Source: Streptomyces sp. NBC_00341 | Lineage (GTDB): Bacteria > Actinomycetota > Actinomycetes > Streptomycetales > Streptomycetaceae | Length of the DNA stretch: 64,000 nt | Direction of reading: 5' to 3' | NCBI RefSeq assembly: GCF_041435055.1 | Contig: NZ_CP108002.1 | Coordinates: 3,162,001-3,226,000 of the forward strand | Shown: positions 1 to 8,737 of the stretch, piece after piece | Layout of the letters: each line of letters opens with the position of its first letter | Position numbering within the stretch: position 1 is the first letter of the stretch | Made by a program: the position numbers and the translations under genes | Notes under the pieces: generated by a model | Database searches by the model: none | What the model was told of the DNA's origin: nothing | Seen by the model: only the letters and a program-made list of their open reading frames with translations

Positions 1-183
1 GTCTCGGGCACCAACCTGATGCCGGCGTACTACGCGATGGGCGCGGCCGTGGTCGGCGTGATCGCGGTGGCCTGCATGAAGGAGACCGCCAACAAGCCGC
101 TGGACGGCTCGCCGCCCTCGGTGGAGACGAGCGAGGAGGCGGAGGAACTGGTCGCGAACCAGACCCCGGACCCGAAGTTCTGA
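1..183 (+). CDS. C-terminal end of a membrane transporter, probably MFS (5' end outside window)
   Basis: Only the last 60 codons are present, in frame from base 1 to the TGA at 181-183. They contain one hydrophobic helix (AMGAAVVGVIAVACM) followed by a short polar tail rich in Glu and Pro. This resembles the last transmembrane segment and cytoplasmic tail of metabolite:H+ symporters of the major facilitator superfamily, where a tail beginning near KET is common. Substrate cannot be inferred. A strong terminator follows 13 bases after the stop. Confidence 0.55.
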   Translation, partial: VSGTNLMPAYYAMGAAVVGVIAVACMKETANKPLDGSPPSVETSEEAEELVANQTPDPKF

Positions 184-196
184 CCCTTCACCTACG

Positions 197-246
197 GGAA
201 TGGCCCGTCCCGCTTCGGTTGTCGCCGAAGCGGGACGGGCCATTCC
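197..246 (+). terminator. Rho-independent-type hairpin after the partial transporter gene
   Basis: Two 22-base arms (197-218 and 225-246) are perfectly complementary around a 6-base loop (ttgtcg). It lies directly downstream of the stop codon at 183 and upstream of the HNH gene, so it most likely ends the transporter transcript. No T-tract follows, as is usual in Streptomyces. Confidence 0.85.
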
Positions 247-337
247 GCATCTTGTCGGATATCGGACGTGACTCTCCGATAAGCGGTTCGTTGTTCCGTA
301 CGAGGCTGCGAACAGGCGGCCGGATGCGGAGGGGAAC

Positions 338-1360
338 GTGTCGGGCCAGTACGTGTACGAGCGGGAGCGGCTCGCCAGGGCCATCGCCGAGGCGAAGAAC
401 TGGACGGACCTGATGAGTCGACTCGGGCTCAAGAAGAGTGGGGGCCAGCGACTCGTGCTGCAGGGGAAGGTAGCCGAACATGGTCTGGATACGTCCCACT
501 TCAAGAAGCGCAGCCCGTGGCAAAAGTATCCGGACGCGGCCATTGCAGCGGCCGTCGCGTCTTCTTCGTCGCTACGCGAGGTCGTCACCAAGCTTGGTGC
601 ACCACCCGCCAGTGGCACGCTCTCCCACATCAGCCGCCGCATCGCAGCCGCGGGAATCGATGTCAGCCACTTCCCTGGCATGAACCGTCCGCGTCTGGAC
701 TTGGTGTTCACCACAGAGGAGCTACAGGCGGCCACGGCCGCCGCCGACAGCATCCGAGGAGTGGCGCGCGGCCTGGGAATGGGTGACGACAGCCAGTCAC
801 GCTCAGCACTGGCGGGCCTACTACGCAGGAGAGGCATCGACACCTCGCACTTCCGTAATGCCCGCCTCGCGATCCCCGAGGACGCCCTGCGGGACGCCGT
901 TCCTCTAGCCAGCAGCTACGCGGACGTCATGCGTGCACTCGGCCTTGAGGTAAAGGACTCGAACCACCGCCGCGTGCGACGCAAGGTCCTTCAGCTGGAG
1001 CTCGACACGAGCCATTTCACGCGACGCACCTGGGCTTCGACCCAGGTGCGCGAGCCGAAGGCAATCGCACCGACGACCTTGGTAGTCAAACCGCAAGGGT
1101 CAGGACGCACGAAACGGGACAGGCTTCACCAGGCCCTGCAAGAGATCGGAGTCGTGTACCGCTGTGAGTCCTGTGGGAATCGGGGCAGCTGGCTGAAGCA
1201 GTCCTTCACGCTTCAGATCGACCACATAAATGGCGATTGGCTCGACAACCGGGCCGAGAACCTTCGCTACCTCTGCCCCAATTGCCATGCGCTCACCGAG
1301 ACATGGTGCCGGAACCGACGTCCTAAGGAGACGGGCGCACGATTCTCCTCGGGGCTGTGA
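338..1360 (+). CDS. HNH endonuclease with four N-terminal DxSHF repeats
   Basis: 340 aa from a GTG start preceded by GGAGGGG. The C-terminal third is an HNH nuclease: a zinc-type CxxC (276-279), the D-H pair in LQIDHINGD (295-296), Asn308 in AENLR and CPNCH (313-317). Before it lie four copies of a roughly 58-residue unit, each ending in D-(T/V)-S-H-F (51-55, 108-112, 168-172, 223-227). Each unit contains a short helix-turn-helix-like stretch such as SLREVVTKLG. Repeated small DNA-binding units in front of HNH domains are known in homing-type and phage nucleases; a targeting role here is inference. The gene stands alone between a terminator and tRNA-Leu. Confidence 0.8.
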   Translation: MSGQYVYERERLARAIAEAKNWTDLMSRLGLKKSGGQRLVLQGKVAEHGLDTSHFKKRSPWQKYPDAAIAAAVASSSSLREVVTKLGAPPASGTLSHISRRIAAAGIDVSHFPGMNRPRLDLVFTTEELQAATAAADSIRGVARGLGMGDDSQSRSALAGLLRRRGIDTSHFRNARLAIPEDALRDAVPLASSYADVMRALGLEVKDSNHRRVRRKVLQLELDTSHFTRRTWASTQVREPKAIAPTTLVVKPQGSGRTKRDRLHQALQEIGVVYRCESCGNRGSWLKQSFTLQIDHINGDWLDNRAENLRYLCPNCHALTETWCRNRRPKETGARFSSGL

Positions 1361-1387
1361 CCCCTCCCCTTGTAGACTGCCGGAGAC

Positions 1388-1471
1388 GCGCGAGTGCTGG
1401 AATTGGTTAGACAGGCTGGTTTTAGGTACCAGTGCCCTAGTGGCGTGAGGGTTCGAGTCCCTCCTCGCGCA
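1388..1471 (+). tRNA. tRNA-Leu (anticodon TAG)
   Basis: A 7-bp acceptor stem (gcgcgag 1388-1394 with ctcgcgc 1464-1470) is followed by discriminator A at 1471. The anticodon stem-loop ctggt-tttaggt-accag (1416-1432) places TAG at 1423-1425, reading CUA. A long variable arm (class II) and a normal T-loop (gttcgagtc) are present. CCA is not encoded. It decodes a rare leucine codon in this genus. Confidence 0.95.
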
Positions 1472-1480
1472 CCCCGGCGA

Positions 1481-1515
1481 CAGGCCCGGCTCACTGCGGA
1501 AGTGAGCCGGGCCTG
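1481..1515. terminator. Bidirectional hairpin between tRNA-Leu and rdgB
   Basis: Perfect 15-bp inverted repeat (1481-1495 and 1501-1515) with loop gcgga. It lies 10 bases after the tRNA and 20 bases beyond the stop of the convergent rdgB gene, so it can serve both transcripts. Confidence 0.8.
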
Positions 1516-1534
1516 CGGCGTTCACGGGGGAGCG

Positions 1535-2137
1535 TCACCCCACCAACTCCCGCACCACCGGAACCAACGCCCGGAACGCCTTCCCCCGATGGCTGATCGC
1601 GTTCTTCTCCGCCGGGGTCATTTCCGCGCAGGTGCGGGTCTCGCCGTCCGGCTGGAGGATCGGGTCGTAGCCGAAGCCGTGGGTGCCGGCCGGGGTGTGG
1701 CGCAGGGTGCCGGGCAGGCGGCCCTCGACCACGCGTTCCGTGCCGTCGGGGAGCGCGAGGGCGGCGGCGCAGGCGAAGTGGGCGGCGCGGTGCGGGGCGT
1801 CGATGTCGGAGAGCTGGGCCAGGAGCAGGTCCAGGTTGGCCAGGTCGTCGCCGTGGGTGCCGGACCAGCGGGCGGAGAAGATGCCGGGGGCGCCGCCGAG
1901 CACGTCGACGCAGAGGCCGGAGTCGTCCGCGATGGCGGGGTGGCCGGTGGCCTGCGCGAGGGCGTGGGCCTTGAGGAGGGCGTTCTCGGCGAAGGTGACG
2001 CCGGTCTCCTTGACGTCGGGGATCTCGGGGTACGCGTCCGCGCCGACGAGTTCGTGGGTGAGGCCTGCGTCGGCGAGGATCGCGTGGAGTTCGGTGATCT
2101 TCCCGGCGTTGCGGGTGGCGAGGATGAGGCGGGTCAT
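1535..2137 (-). CDS. rdgB: RdgB/HAM1 family XTP/dITP pyrophosphatase
   Basis: 200 aa, the usual family length. It hydrolyses non-canonical purine triphosphates (dITP, XTP) to monophosphates plus PPi, keeping deaminated purines out of DNA and RNA. The family start motif LATRNAGK, the ENA(L)xKA motif, the ADDSGLCVDxLxGAPG block, SARW and the C-terminal SHRGKAFR segment are all present. ATG at 2135-2137. It sits in the same orientation as, and downstream of, rph and a small lipoprotein gene; the rph-rdgB arrangement is typical of actinobacteria. Confidence 0.95.
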   Translation of the reverse strand: MTRLILATRNAGKITELHAILADAGLTHELVGADAYPEIPDVKETGVTFAENALLKAHALAQATGHPAIADDSGLCVDVLGGAPGIFSARWSGTHGDDLANLDLLLAQLSDIDAPHRAAHFACAAALALPDGTERVVEGRLPGTLRHTPAGTHGFGYDPILQPDGETRTCAEMTPAEKNAISHRGKAFRALVPVVRELVG

Positions 2138-2169
2138 GGGTCGATTATCGCCGCCACCGGCATCCCTGG

Positions 2170-2562
2170 TTACGGGGTGCAGACCTTGCCGATCTCCTTG
2201 GCCGCGTCGGTGACCGGGGTGATGTCGGGGGTCTCGTCGCCCTTGTCTATGGAGTCGCGGACGTTGCCGACGCCGTCCCGGAGGTCGTCGACGGCCTTGC
2301 TGAGGTCGGCGTTGTCGGACTTGTCCCCGAGGTTGCCGAGCTCCTTCTCGATGTCGTCGAGGGCTTCGGAGGCCTGGCTGGGGTCGTTCGAGGCGTTCGT
2401 GACGGCCTGCTGGAGGTTGTTCACGCTGGTGGCGATGGCGTCGGCGGTCTGTACGCAGTCGATCGCCTTGTCGAGCGCCCCGCAGCCGGCCGCGGCGGTG
2501 ACGGTGAGAGTTGCGGTGATGATGACCAGTGCGGTGCGGTGGCGTCGGTGGCGCGCGGCCAT
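2170..2562 (-). CDS. Small secreted lipoprotein with helical amphipathic body
   Basis: 130 aa from the ATG at 2560-2562, preceded by GGGGAGGGA. Residues 1-27 form a lipoprotein signal: basic start MAARHRR, hydrophobic core, then AAAGC with the lipobox Cys at 27. The mature part is polar and predicted helical (QASEALDDIEKELGNLGDKSD and similar heptad-like stretches), with three cysteines in all. Function unknown. It is placed between rph and rdgB on the same strand, with a terminator-like hairpin separating it from rph. A longer frame-open start upstream lacks a ribosome site and was not used. Confidence 0.7.
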   Translation of the reverse strand: MAARHRRHRTALVIITATLTVTAAAGCGALDKAIDCVQTADAIATSVNNLQQAVTNASNDPSQASEALDDIEKELGNLGDKSDNADLSKAVDDLRDGVGNVRDSIDKGDETPDITPVTDAAKEIGKVCTP

Positions 2563-2594
2563 GGTGTGGTCCCTCCCCGGGTGCGGATACGCGG

Positions 2595-2624
2595 ACGGGC
2601 GCACGGTTCGACCCGTGCGCCCGT
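2595..2624 (-). terminator. Hairpin downstream of rph
   Basis: Perfect 12-bp arms (2595-2606, 2613-2624) with a 6-base loop. It lies 64 bases beyond the rph stop on the minus strand and 33 bases upstream of the lipoprotein start, so it probably ends or attenuates the rph transcript. Confidence 0.65.
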
Positions 2625-2687
2625 ACTCGTATCGACGCTGTGCGTGGGGACTTGGTTGCTTCTTTACCTGACCGGCCGGGCAGGCCC

Positions 2688-3425
<738 letters not shown>

Positions 3426-3553
3426 GGGCGGAAGCCTATCCGGCGGGTGGAGTGACCTTTGGCCCGATGCCCGGGGACGTTCAGCCTTTCCGTCTTTACT
3501 GTGAGTTTGCTAAAGCTTTTAGTATCTAACTGTCCACTCACGGGAAGATCCTG

Positions 3554-5260
3554 ATGCCCCTCCCTTCCAGTCAGGCAATCCGGCCGCAGCCCGCCGCACC
3601 GCGTCTGCCCCTGGCGGACCACCTCGCGTCCGTCCAGGTCCTGGAGGGTGCGCCGCATGGGATCGTCATCGCTTCCGCCGAGCGGGGGGCGACGACGGTG
3701 TACGCGAACGGGCGGCTGGCGGAGCTGTTCGGGGCGCCGGTGCCGTCGGAGCCGGGCGGGCTGGCGCGGGCGGCCACGTCCTTCAGCGACCGCAACGGCG
3801 AGCCGATGCGGTTCGCCGAATCGCCGCTCGGGGTGGCGCTGGGTCTGCGCCGTCCGGCGCGGGCGGAGGTGCGGTACATGCCGGAGGGCGAGCGGGCGCT
3901 GTGGCTGGACATCAGTGCCGTGCCGCTGGACTTCGGCCCCGGTGAGCTGCCGCTGGCCGTCGCGTTCCTGCACGACGTCTCGCAGCAGCGGCGGTCGGCC
4001 GATGATCTGGACGAGGTGAACCGCAGGCTGGCCGAGCAGTTGGAGGACGCCACCTGGGTGCACGGTCTCACGGAGCGGCTGACGGACCACGACAGCGTGG
4101 ACGGCACGCTGCATCAGGTGCTGGGTGAGGGTGCGCGGCTGTTGCGGGCGGACATGGGTGTGGCGCGGCTGCGGGACGAGGACGGTTCGCTGATGCGAAC
4201 GCGTGCGCTGTACGGGATGCCGGCGGATGTGCGGTCGGTGCGTGAGGCGGTGGAGGGGCTGCCGCCGGGGCGCTTCCTGGTCGACGAGGCGGAGGCGGCG
4301 GGGGGCGCGCTGATCGTGGAGGACGTGGAGACCGATCCGTCCTGTACGCCGGGCATGCGGGAGCTGGCGCGCGCGGCGGGGTTCCGTCGGGTGTACGCGC
4401 TGGCGCTGAGCACCTCGTCGGGCCGTCGGCTGGGAGTGGTGGCCTGGGCGTGGCGGGAGCCGGGGCGGCCCACGCTGCGGCAGCGGCAGCTGGTGGGGAC
4501 GTACTGCCGGTTCGCGGGTCAGATGGTCGAGAACAATCTGCTGTACGAGCGTGAGCGCCGGATCGCGGGGACGCTCCAGCAGTCGATGCTGGCGCAGGAG
4601 TTGCCGGAGATCGCCGGGGTGCAGGTCGCCGCGTGCAGCCTGCCGGGGGCGCGGGGGATGCAGGCCGGGGGTGATTGGTACGACGTGATGGCGCTGCCGG
4701 GCGGGAAGGCGGGGCTGGCGCTGGGTGACGTGATGGGCAAGGGGTTGCGCGCGGCGACGGCGATGGGGCAGTTGCGGACGGCGTTGCGCAGTTACGCGCT
4801 GGTGGAGGGGGAGGATCCGGTGGCGGTGCTGTCGGATCTGAACGCGTTGAGCCAGGACATGGCGCTGACGGACCTGGCGACGGTGCTGTACATGACGGTG
4901 GATCCGCGGGAGCGCCGGGCGGTGGTGGCGTCGGCCGGTCATTGTCCGCCGTTGCTGGTGGACCATTCGGGGGCGCGGTTCCTGCGTGCGGGGCAGGGGG
5001 TTCCGCTGGGTGTGGTGGACGAGTGGGACGCGGAGGCGGACGAGTTCGAGCTGCCGCCGGGGGCGTTGCTGGTGCTGTACACGGATGGTCTGGTGGAGCG
5101 GCGCGGGGAGGAGTTGGGGGTGGGGCTGGAGCGTCTGCGGACGGCGGCGCTGGCGGCGCCCTCCGAGGTGGGTGATCTGTGCGAGCACCTGGTGGAGGCG
5201 TGCCTGGACGACGGTGAGGCCTCGGACGACGTGGCGATCCTGGCGGTCCGGGTGCGCTGA
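3554..5260 (+). CDS. PAS-GAF-SpoIIE (PP2C-type) serine phosphatase
   Basis: 568 aa. Residues ~25-130 form a PAS-like sensor (TVYANGRLAELFGAP and a C-terminal strand set), ~165-325 a GAF domain, and ~345-566 a PPM/SpoIIE phosphatase. Metal-site motifs are present: GGDWYDV, LALGDVMGKG, ASAGHCPPLLV, LYTDGLVERR and DDVAILAVRV. Such proteins dephosphorylate anti-sigma-factor antagonists in Streptomyces partner-switching networks. The ligand of the sensor part is unknown. The ATG at 3554 follows GGGAAG. The gene is divergent from rph and followed by a bidirectional terminator. Confidence 0.9.
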   Translation: MPLPSSQAIRPQPAAPRLPLADHLASVQVLEGAPHGIVIASAERGATTVYANGRLAELFGAPVPSEPGGLARAATSFSDRNGEPMRFAESPLGVALGLRRPARAEVRYMPEGERALWLDISAVPLDFGPGELPLAVAFLHDVSQQRRSADDLDEVNRRLAEQLEDATWVHGLTERLTDHDSVDGTLHQVLGEGARLLRADMGVARLRDEDGSLMRTRALYGMPADVRSVREAVEGLPPGRFLVDEAEAAGGALIVEDVETDPSCTPGMRELARAAGFRRVYALALSTSSGRRLGVVAWAWREPGRPTLRQRQLVGTYCRFAGQMVENNLLYERERRIAGTLQQSMLAQELPEIAGVQVAACSLPGARGMQAGGDWYDVMALPGGKAGLALGDVMGKGLRAATAMGQLRTALRSYALVEGEDPVAVLSDLNALSQDMALTDLATVLYMTVDPRERRAVVASAGHCPPLLVDHSGARFLRAGQGVPLGVVDEWDAEADEFELPPGALLVLYTDGLVERRGEELGVGLERLRTAALAAPSEVGDLCEHLVEACLDDGEASDDVAILAVRVR

Positions 5261-5309
5261 CCGGGGACGGGGACGGGGAACGGGGGGCAGGGGACGGGAT
5301 GCGTGGGTA

Positions 5310-5348
5310 CGCCGCAGGCCCCGTCCTGGTGGGGCGGGGCCTGCGGCG
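5310..5348. terminator. Bidirectional hairpin between the phosphatase gene and nagF
   Basis: 14-bp perfect arms (5310-5323, 5335-5348) around an 11-base loop, located between two convergent genes (stops at 5260 and 5382). Confidence 0.8.
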
Positions 5349-5381
5349 TCCGGGCGGGGGCCCGGGGGGTTCAGCGGTGGG

Positions 5382-5615
5382 TCACATCATGTCTTCGATG
5401 TCGGCGGCGATGGGGTCCGCGTCGGTGCCGATGACGACCTGGATCGCGGTGCCCATCTTGACGACGCCGTGGGCACCGGCGGCCTTGAGCGCGGCTTCGT
5501 CGACCTTGCTCGGGTCGATGACCTCGGTGCGGAGGCGGGTGATGCAGCCTTCGACCTCTTCGATGTTCTCGATTCCGCCGAGCCCGGCGACGATCTTCTC
5601 AGCCTTGCTGGCCAT
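5382..5615 (-). CDS. nagF: PTS EIIB component, GlcNAc-type
   Basis: 77 aa, a stand-alone glucose-family EIIB. It receives phosphate from EIIA and passes it to sugar bound by EIIC. The phosphorylated cysteine lies in the family motif EGCITRLR (Cys24). ATG at 5613-5615 with GGGAGA upstream. It is divergent from the first EIIC gene, with a DasR-type operator between them, which matches the known Streptomyces layout of a separate nagF next to two EIIC genes. Symbol assigned by this context. Confidence 0.88.
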   Translation of the reverse strand: MASKAEKIVAGLGGIENIEEVEGCITRLRTEVIDPSKVDEAALKAAGAHGVVKMGTAIQVVIGTDADPIAADIEDMM

Positions 5616-5779
5616 GGCCTTCTCCCTGGTTCTTCACGTACATGTGACGGCCCACCATGGGTCCGTTTCGTCACGGTAACGCACGGTTGGCCCAACTTCA
5701 CGGGCGGGCAGCCGAGCCATCGCCAATGATGACGATCACCGGCGCCCTGTCTTCCGGGCGGGCTCCGCACCGTACCGCA

Positions 5780-5795
5780 ACTGGTCTACACCAGT
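5780..5795. promoter_or_regulatory. DasR-responsive element (dre-like)
   Basis: The 16-mer ACTGGTCTACACCAGT closely matches the published Streptomyces dre consensus ACTGGTCTAGACCACT. It lies 42 bases before the start of the first EIIC gene and 164 bases before nagF, so it can control both. DasR is a GntR-family repressor released by glucosamine-6-phosphate. Confidence 0.85.
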
Positions 5796-5837
5796 GTGCA
5801 ACAACCCCCAATTGTGCCTTGTTCCGGGAGGACGCCG

Positions 5838-7148
5838 ATGAGCTCGAGCAGCGCAGCGATCCCACAGAAGCAGTGGTGGAACGGTCTGTTCCAGGGCCTG
5901 CAGAAGATGGGGCGCAGCCTTCAGCTCCCGATCGCCGTGCTGCCCGCGGCGGGCATCCTCAACCGGCTCGGCCAGCCGGACGTGTTCGGTGACGAGGGCC
6001 TGGGCTGGAACAACCTCGCCAAGGTGTTCGCCGCCGCCGGCGGGGCGCTGCTCGACTCGGGGCTCGGTCTTCCGTTGCTGTTCTGCGTCGGCGTGGCGAT
6101 CGGGATGGCGAAGAAGTCGGACGGTTCGACGGCGCTGGCGGCGGTGACGGGCTTCCTCGTCTACTACGCGGTGCTGCACGCCTTCCCGGTGGACTGCGAC
6201 GAGGGTTCGACGTTCGTGTCGGGCGGCGTCTGGTTCGGTACGTGTGTCACGGGTGACGCGCAGGTGACGGCGGCCGAGTACCAGAACCCGGGGGTGTTCG
6301 GCGGGATCGTGATGGGGCTGATGGCGGCCTGGTTCTGGCAGCGGTTCCACCGGGTCAAGCTGGTGGACTGGCTGGGCTTCTTCAACGGCCGCCGACTCGT
6401 CCCGATCATCATGGCCTTCGTCGGCCTGCTCTTCGCGGCCCTCTGCGCCTGGGTGTGGCAGCCGGTGGGTGACGGCCTGACGAGCTTCTCCGAGTGGCTG
6501 GTGGACCTGAACTGGCTGGGCTCCGGCATCTTCGGCCTGGCCAACCGGGCCCTGCTCGTCTTCGGCCTCCACCAGTTCCTCAACACCTTCGTCTGGTTCC
6601 AGTTCGGCGACTTCACCAAGCCGGACGGGACGGTCGTGCACGGTGACATCAACCGGTTCCTGGCGGGCGACCCGACGGCCGGTCAGTTCACCACCGGGTT
6701 CTTCCCGATCATGATGTTCGCCCTGCCGGCGGCCGCGCTGGCGATCTACCACTGCGCGAAGCCGCATCGCCGCAAGGCGGTCGGGGGCCTGATGGTGTCG
6801 GTCGGCCTGACGTCGTTCGTGACGGGAATCACGGAGCCGATCGAGTACTCGTTCCTGTTCGTCGCGCCCGTGCTGTACGCGATCCACGCGGTGCTGACGG
6901 GTGTGTCGATGGCGCTCTCGTGGGCGCTCGGGGTGAAGGACGGCTTCAGCTTCTCGGCGGGTCTGATCGACTACGTCATCAACTGGAGTCTGGCCACCAA
7001 ACCATGGCTGATCATCCCGATCGGGCTGGGCTTCGCCGTGGTGTACTACGCGATCTTCCGGTTCGCGATCATCAGGTTCAACCTCCAGACCCCGGGCCGG
7101 GAGCCCGACGAGGTGGAGGAAGAAATCGAGAGCAACCTCACGAAGTAG
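5838..7148 (+). CDS. nagE1: PTS EIIC permease, glucose/GlcNAc family (first copy)
   Basis: 436 aa integral membrane sugar permease of the glucose/GlcNAc EIIC family. Signatures: start block GLFQGLQKMGRSLQLPIAVL, GDINRFLAGDPTAG, FFPIMMFALPAAALA and the ITEPIEYSFLF motif that lines the sugar site. The start chosen is the ATG at 5838 behind GGGAGGA; an upstream in-frame ATG at 5796 directly abuts the DasR site and lacks a ribosome site. Compared with the second copy it has an extra Cys-containing segment (VDCDEGSTF...GTCVTGD) in a periplasmic-side loop. In S. coelicolor the equivalent copy is thought to contribute little to GlcNAc uptake. Confidence 0.82.
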   Translation: MSSSSAAIPQKQWWNGLFQGLQKMGRSLQLPIAVLPAAGILNRLGQPDVFGDEGLGWNNLAKVFAAAGGALLDSGLGLPLLFCVGVAIGMAKKSDGSTALAAVTGFLVYYAVLHAFPVDCDEGSTFVSGGVWFGTCVTGDAQVTAAEYQNPGVFGGIVMGLMAAWFWQRFHRVKLVDWLGFFNGRRLVPIIMAFVGLLFAALCAWVWQPVGDGLTSFSEWLVDLNWLGSGIFGLANRALLVFGLHQFLNTFVWFQFGDFTKPDGTVVHGDINRFLAGDPTAGQFTTGFFPIMMFALPAAALAIYHCAKPHRRKAVGGLMVSVGLTSFVTGITEPIEYSFLFVAPVLYAIHAVLTGVSMALSWALGVKDGFSFSAGLIDYVINWSLATKPWLIIPIGLGFAVVYYAIFRFAIIRFNLQTPGREPDEVEEEIESNLTK

Positions 7149-7179
7149 CCGCTGGTACGGGGTCGTAGCCCGTACCGCC

Positions 7180-7210
7180 AAGGCCCCCGGACCCTCGGTC
7201 CGGGGGCCTT
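7180..7210 (+). terminator. Hairpin after first EIIC gene
   Basis: 14-bp perfect arms (7180-7193, 7197-7210) around the 3-base loop ctc, 31 bases after the stop codon. It separates the two EIIC genes into distinct transcription units. Confidence 0.85.
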
Positions 7211-7293
7211 CGGCATGTCACGTTGCGTGTGCGACGGCCACTGCGAAGTAGTCGCAAATTGCAGGTTCCTTATCTAACCCTCACCGTGCTAAA

Positions 7294-7326
7294 ACTGGTC
7301 TACACCACTGAGTGGTCCAGACCACG
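7294..7326. promoter_or_regulatory. Two tandem DasR-type operators upstream of nagE2
   Basis: dre-like site 1 is ACTGGTCTACACCACT (7294-7309); site 2 is AGTGGTCCAGACCACG (7311-7326), one base away. Both match the ACTGGTCTAGACCACT consensus, and the pair lies 83-115 bases before the nagE2 start. A double dre in front of the main GlcNAc permease gene is known from S. coelicolor. Confidence 0.85.
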
Positions 7327-7408
7327 TGGCGTTCTGCCACGTTTCTTGAGTCGTCGCCCACCAAAAAAACCCTGTCCCTGGCGGCGCCTTGCCTACTGGA
7401 GGAAGTTG

Positions 7409-8659
7409 ATGAGTACGGCCACCGCTACGGCGGCCCCCGCGAAGAAGCGGGGCTCCGGCCTGTTCCAGGGCCTGCAGAAGGTGGGGCGCAGCCTCCAGCT
7501 GCCGATCGCCGTGCTGCCGGCCGCGGGCATCCTGCTCCGCCTCGGCCAGCCCGACGTCTTCGGTGACGACGGGCTCGGCTGGCACAAGGTCGCGTCCGTG
7601 TTCGCCACGGCGGGTGGCGCGGTCTTCGACAACCTCCCGATGCTCTTCTGTATCGGTGTCGCGATCGGGTTCGCCAAGAAGTCGGACGGCTCCACCGCGC
7701 TGGCCGCGCTCGTCGGCTTCCTGGTCTACAGCAATGTCCTCAAGGCCTTCCCGGTCACCGAAGCGGTGATCCAGAAGGGCGCGGACACCGCGGCGACGTA
7801 CAACAACCCCGGTGTCCTCGGCGGCATCCTGATGGGTCTCGTCACGGCGATCCTGTGGCAGAAGTTCCACCGCACCAGGCTGGTGGACTGGCTGGGCTTC
7901 TTCAACGGCCGGCGGCTCGTCCCGATCATCATGGCCTTCGTCGGTGTGATCTTCGGTGTGTTCTTCGGCCTGGTCTGGGAGCCCATCGGCGACGTCATAG
8001 CCGACTTCGGCCAGTGGATGACCGGTCTCGGTTCCTTCGGTGCCGGACTCTTCGGCCTGATCAACCGCGCGCTGCTGCCCGTCGGCATGCACCAGTTCGT
8101 CAACACGGTCTCGTGGTTCCAGCTGGGTGACTTCACGGACGCCACCGGCGCCGTCGTGCACGGCGACCTGAACCGCTTCTTCGCCGGTGACCCGACCTCG
8201 GGCCAGTTCATGTCGGGCTTCTTCCCGATCATGATGTTCGGCCTCCCGGCCGCCGCCATCGCCATCGCCCACGCCGCTCGCCCCGAGCGCCGCAAGGCCG
8301 TGATGGGCATGATGATCTCCCTCGCGCTGACCTCGTTCGTCACCGGTGTGACCGAGCCGATCGAGTTCTCGTTCATGTTCATCGCGCCGGTGCTCTACGC
8401 GATCCACGCCGTCCTGACCGCCATCTCGATGGCCGTCACCTGGGCGCTCGGCGTGCACGCCGGATTCACCTTCTCCGCGGGCTTCATCGACTACGCGCTG
8501 AACTGGAACCTGGCGACCAAGCCGTGGCTGATCATCCCGATCGGTCTCGTCTTCGGAGCGCTCTACTACGTGCTGTTCCGCTTCGCCATCACCAAGTTCA
8601 ACCTCACCACCCCGGGCCGTGAGCCCGAGGAAGAGGTCGAGGACCTGACCAAGGCGTAA
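7409..8659 (+). CDS. nagE2: PTS EIIC permease for N-acetylglucosamine (second copy)
   Basis: 416 aa, close paralogue of the preceding EIIC gene. It transports and, with EIIB/EIIA/HPr/EI, phosphorylates GlcNAc released from chitin or peptidoglycan. The blocks GLFQGLQKVGRSLQLPIAVL, GDLNRFFAGDPTSG, FFPIMMFGLPAAAIA and VTEPIEFSFMF are present. The ATG at 7409 follows a perfect GGAGGA; in-frame starts further upstream fall before the operators and are rejected. It has its own double DasR operator and terminator. Symbol assigned by length, order and operators. Confidence 0.88.
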   Translation: MSTATATAAPAKKRGSGLFQGLQKVGRSLQLPIAVLPAAGILLRLGQPDVFGDDGLGWHKVASVFATAGGAVFDNLPMLFCIGVAIGFAKKSDGSTALAALVGFLVYSNVLKAFPVTEAVIQKGADTAATYNNPGVLGGILMGLVTAILWQKFHRTRLVDWLGFFNGRRLVPIIMAFVGVIFGVFFGLVWEPIGDVIADFGQWMTGLGSFGAGLFGLINRALLPVGMHQFVNTVSWFQLGDFTDATGAVVHGDLNRFFAGDPTSGQFMSGFFPIMMFGLPAAAIAIAHAARPERRKAVMGMMISLALTSFVTGVTEPIEFSFMFIAPVLYAIHAVLTAISMAVTWALGVHAGFTFSAGFIDYALNWNLATKPWLIIPIGLVFGALYYVLFRFAITKFNLTTPGREPEEEVEDLTKA

Positions 8660-8671
8660 GCCCGGTCGGTA

Positions 8672-8719
8672 CACGACGGAGCCCTCACCTTCCCGGCGGA
8701 AGGTGAGGGCTCCGTCGTG
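8672..8719. terminator. Bidirectional hairpin after nagE2
   Basis: 20-bp perfect outer arms (8672-8691, 8700-8719) extended by two more G-C pairs around a tetraloop. It lies between the nagE2 stop (8659) and the convergent MBL gene stop (8738). Confidence 0.88.
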
Positions 8720-8737
8720 CGTACGGGGCCGGCGCCG

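Noticed and set aside
188..523. Long minus-strand frame over the start of the HNH gene
   Set aside because: It is the complement of a palindrome and of the HNH coding frame, has no ribosome site and low-complexity composition.
1394..2671. 425-codon plus-strand frame over tRNA-Leu and rdgB
   Set aside because: It reads through a tRNA and the antisense of rdgB with Val/Gly/Glu bias typical of GC-rich shadow frames.
5796..5837. Upstream ATG extension of the first EIIC gene
   Set aside because: The ATG touches the DasR operator and has no ribosome site; the ATG at 5838 has GGGAGGA.
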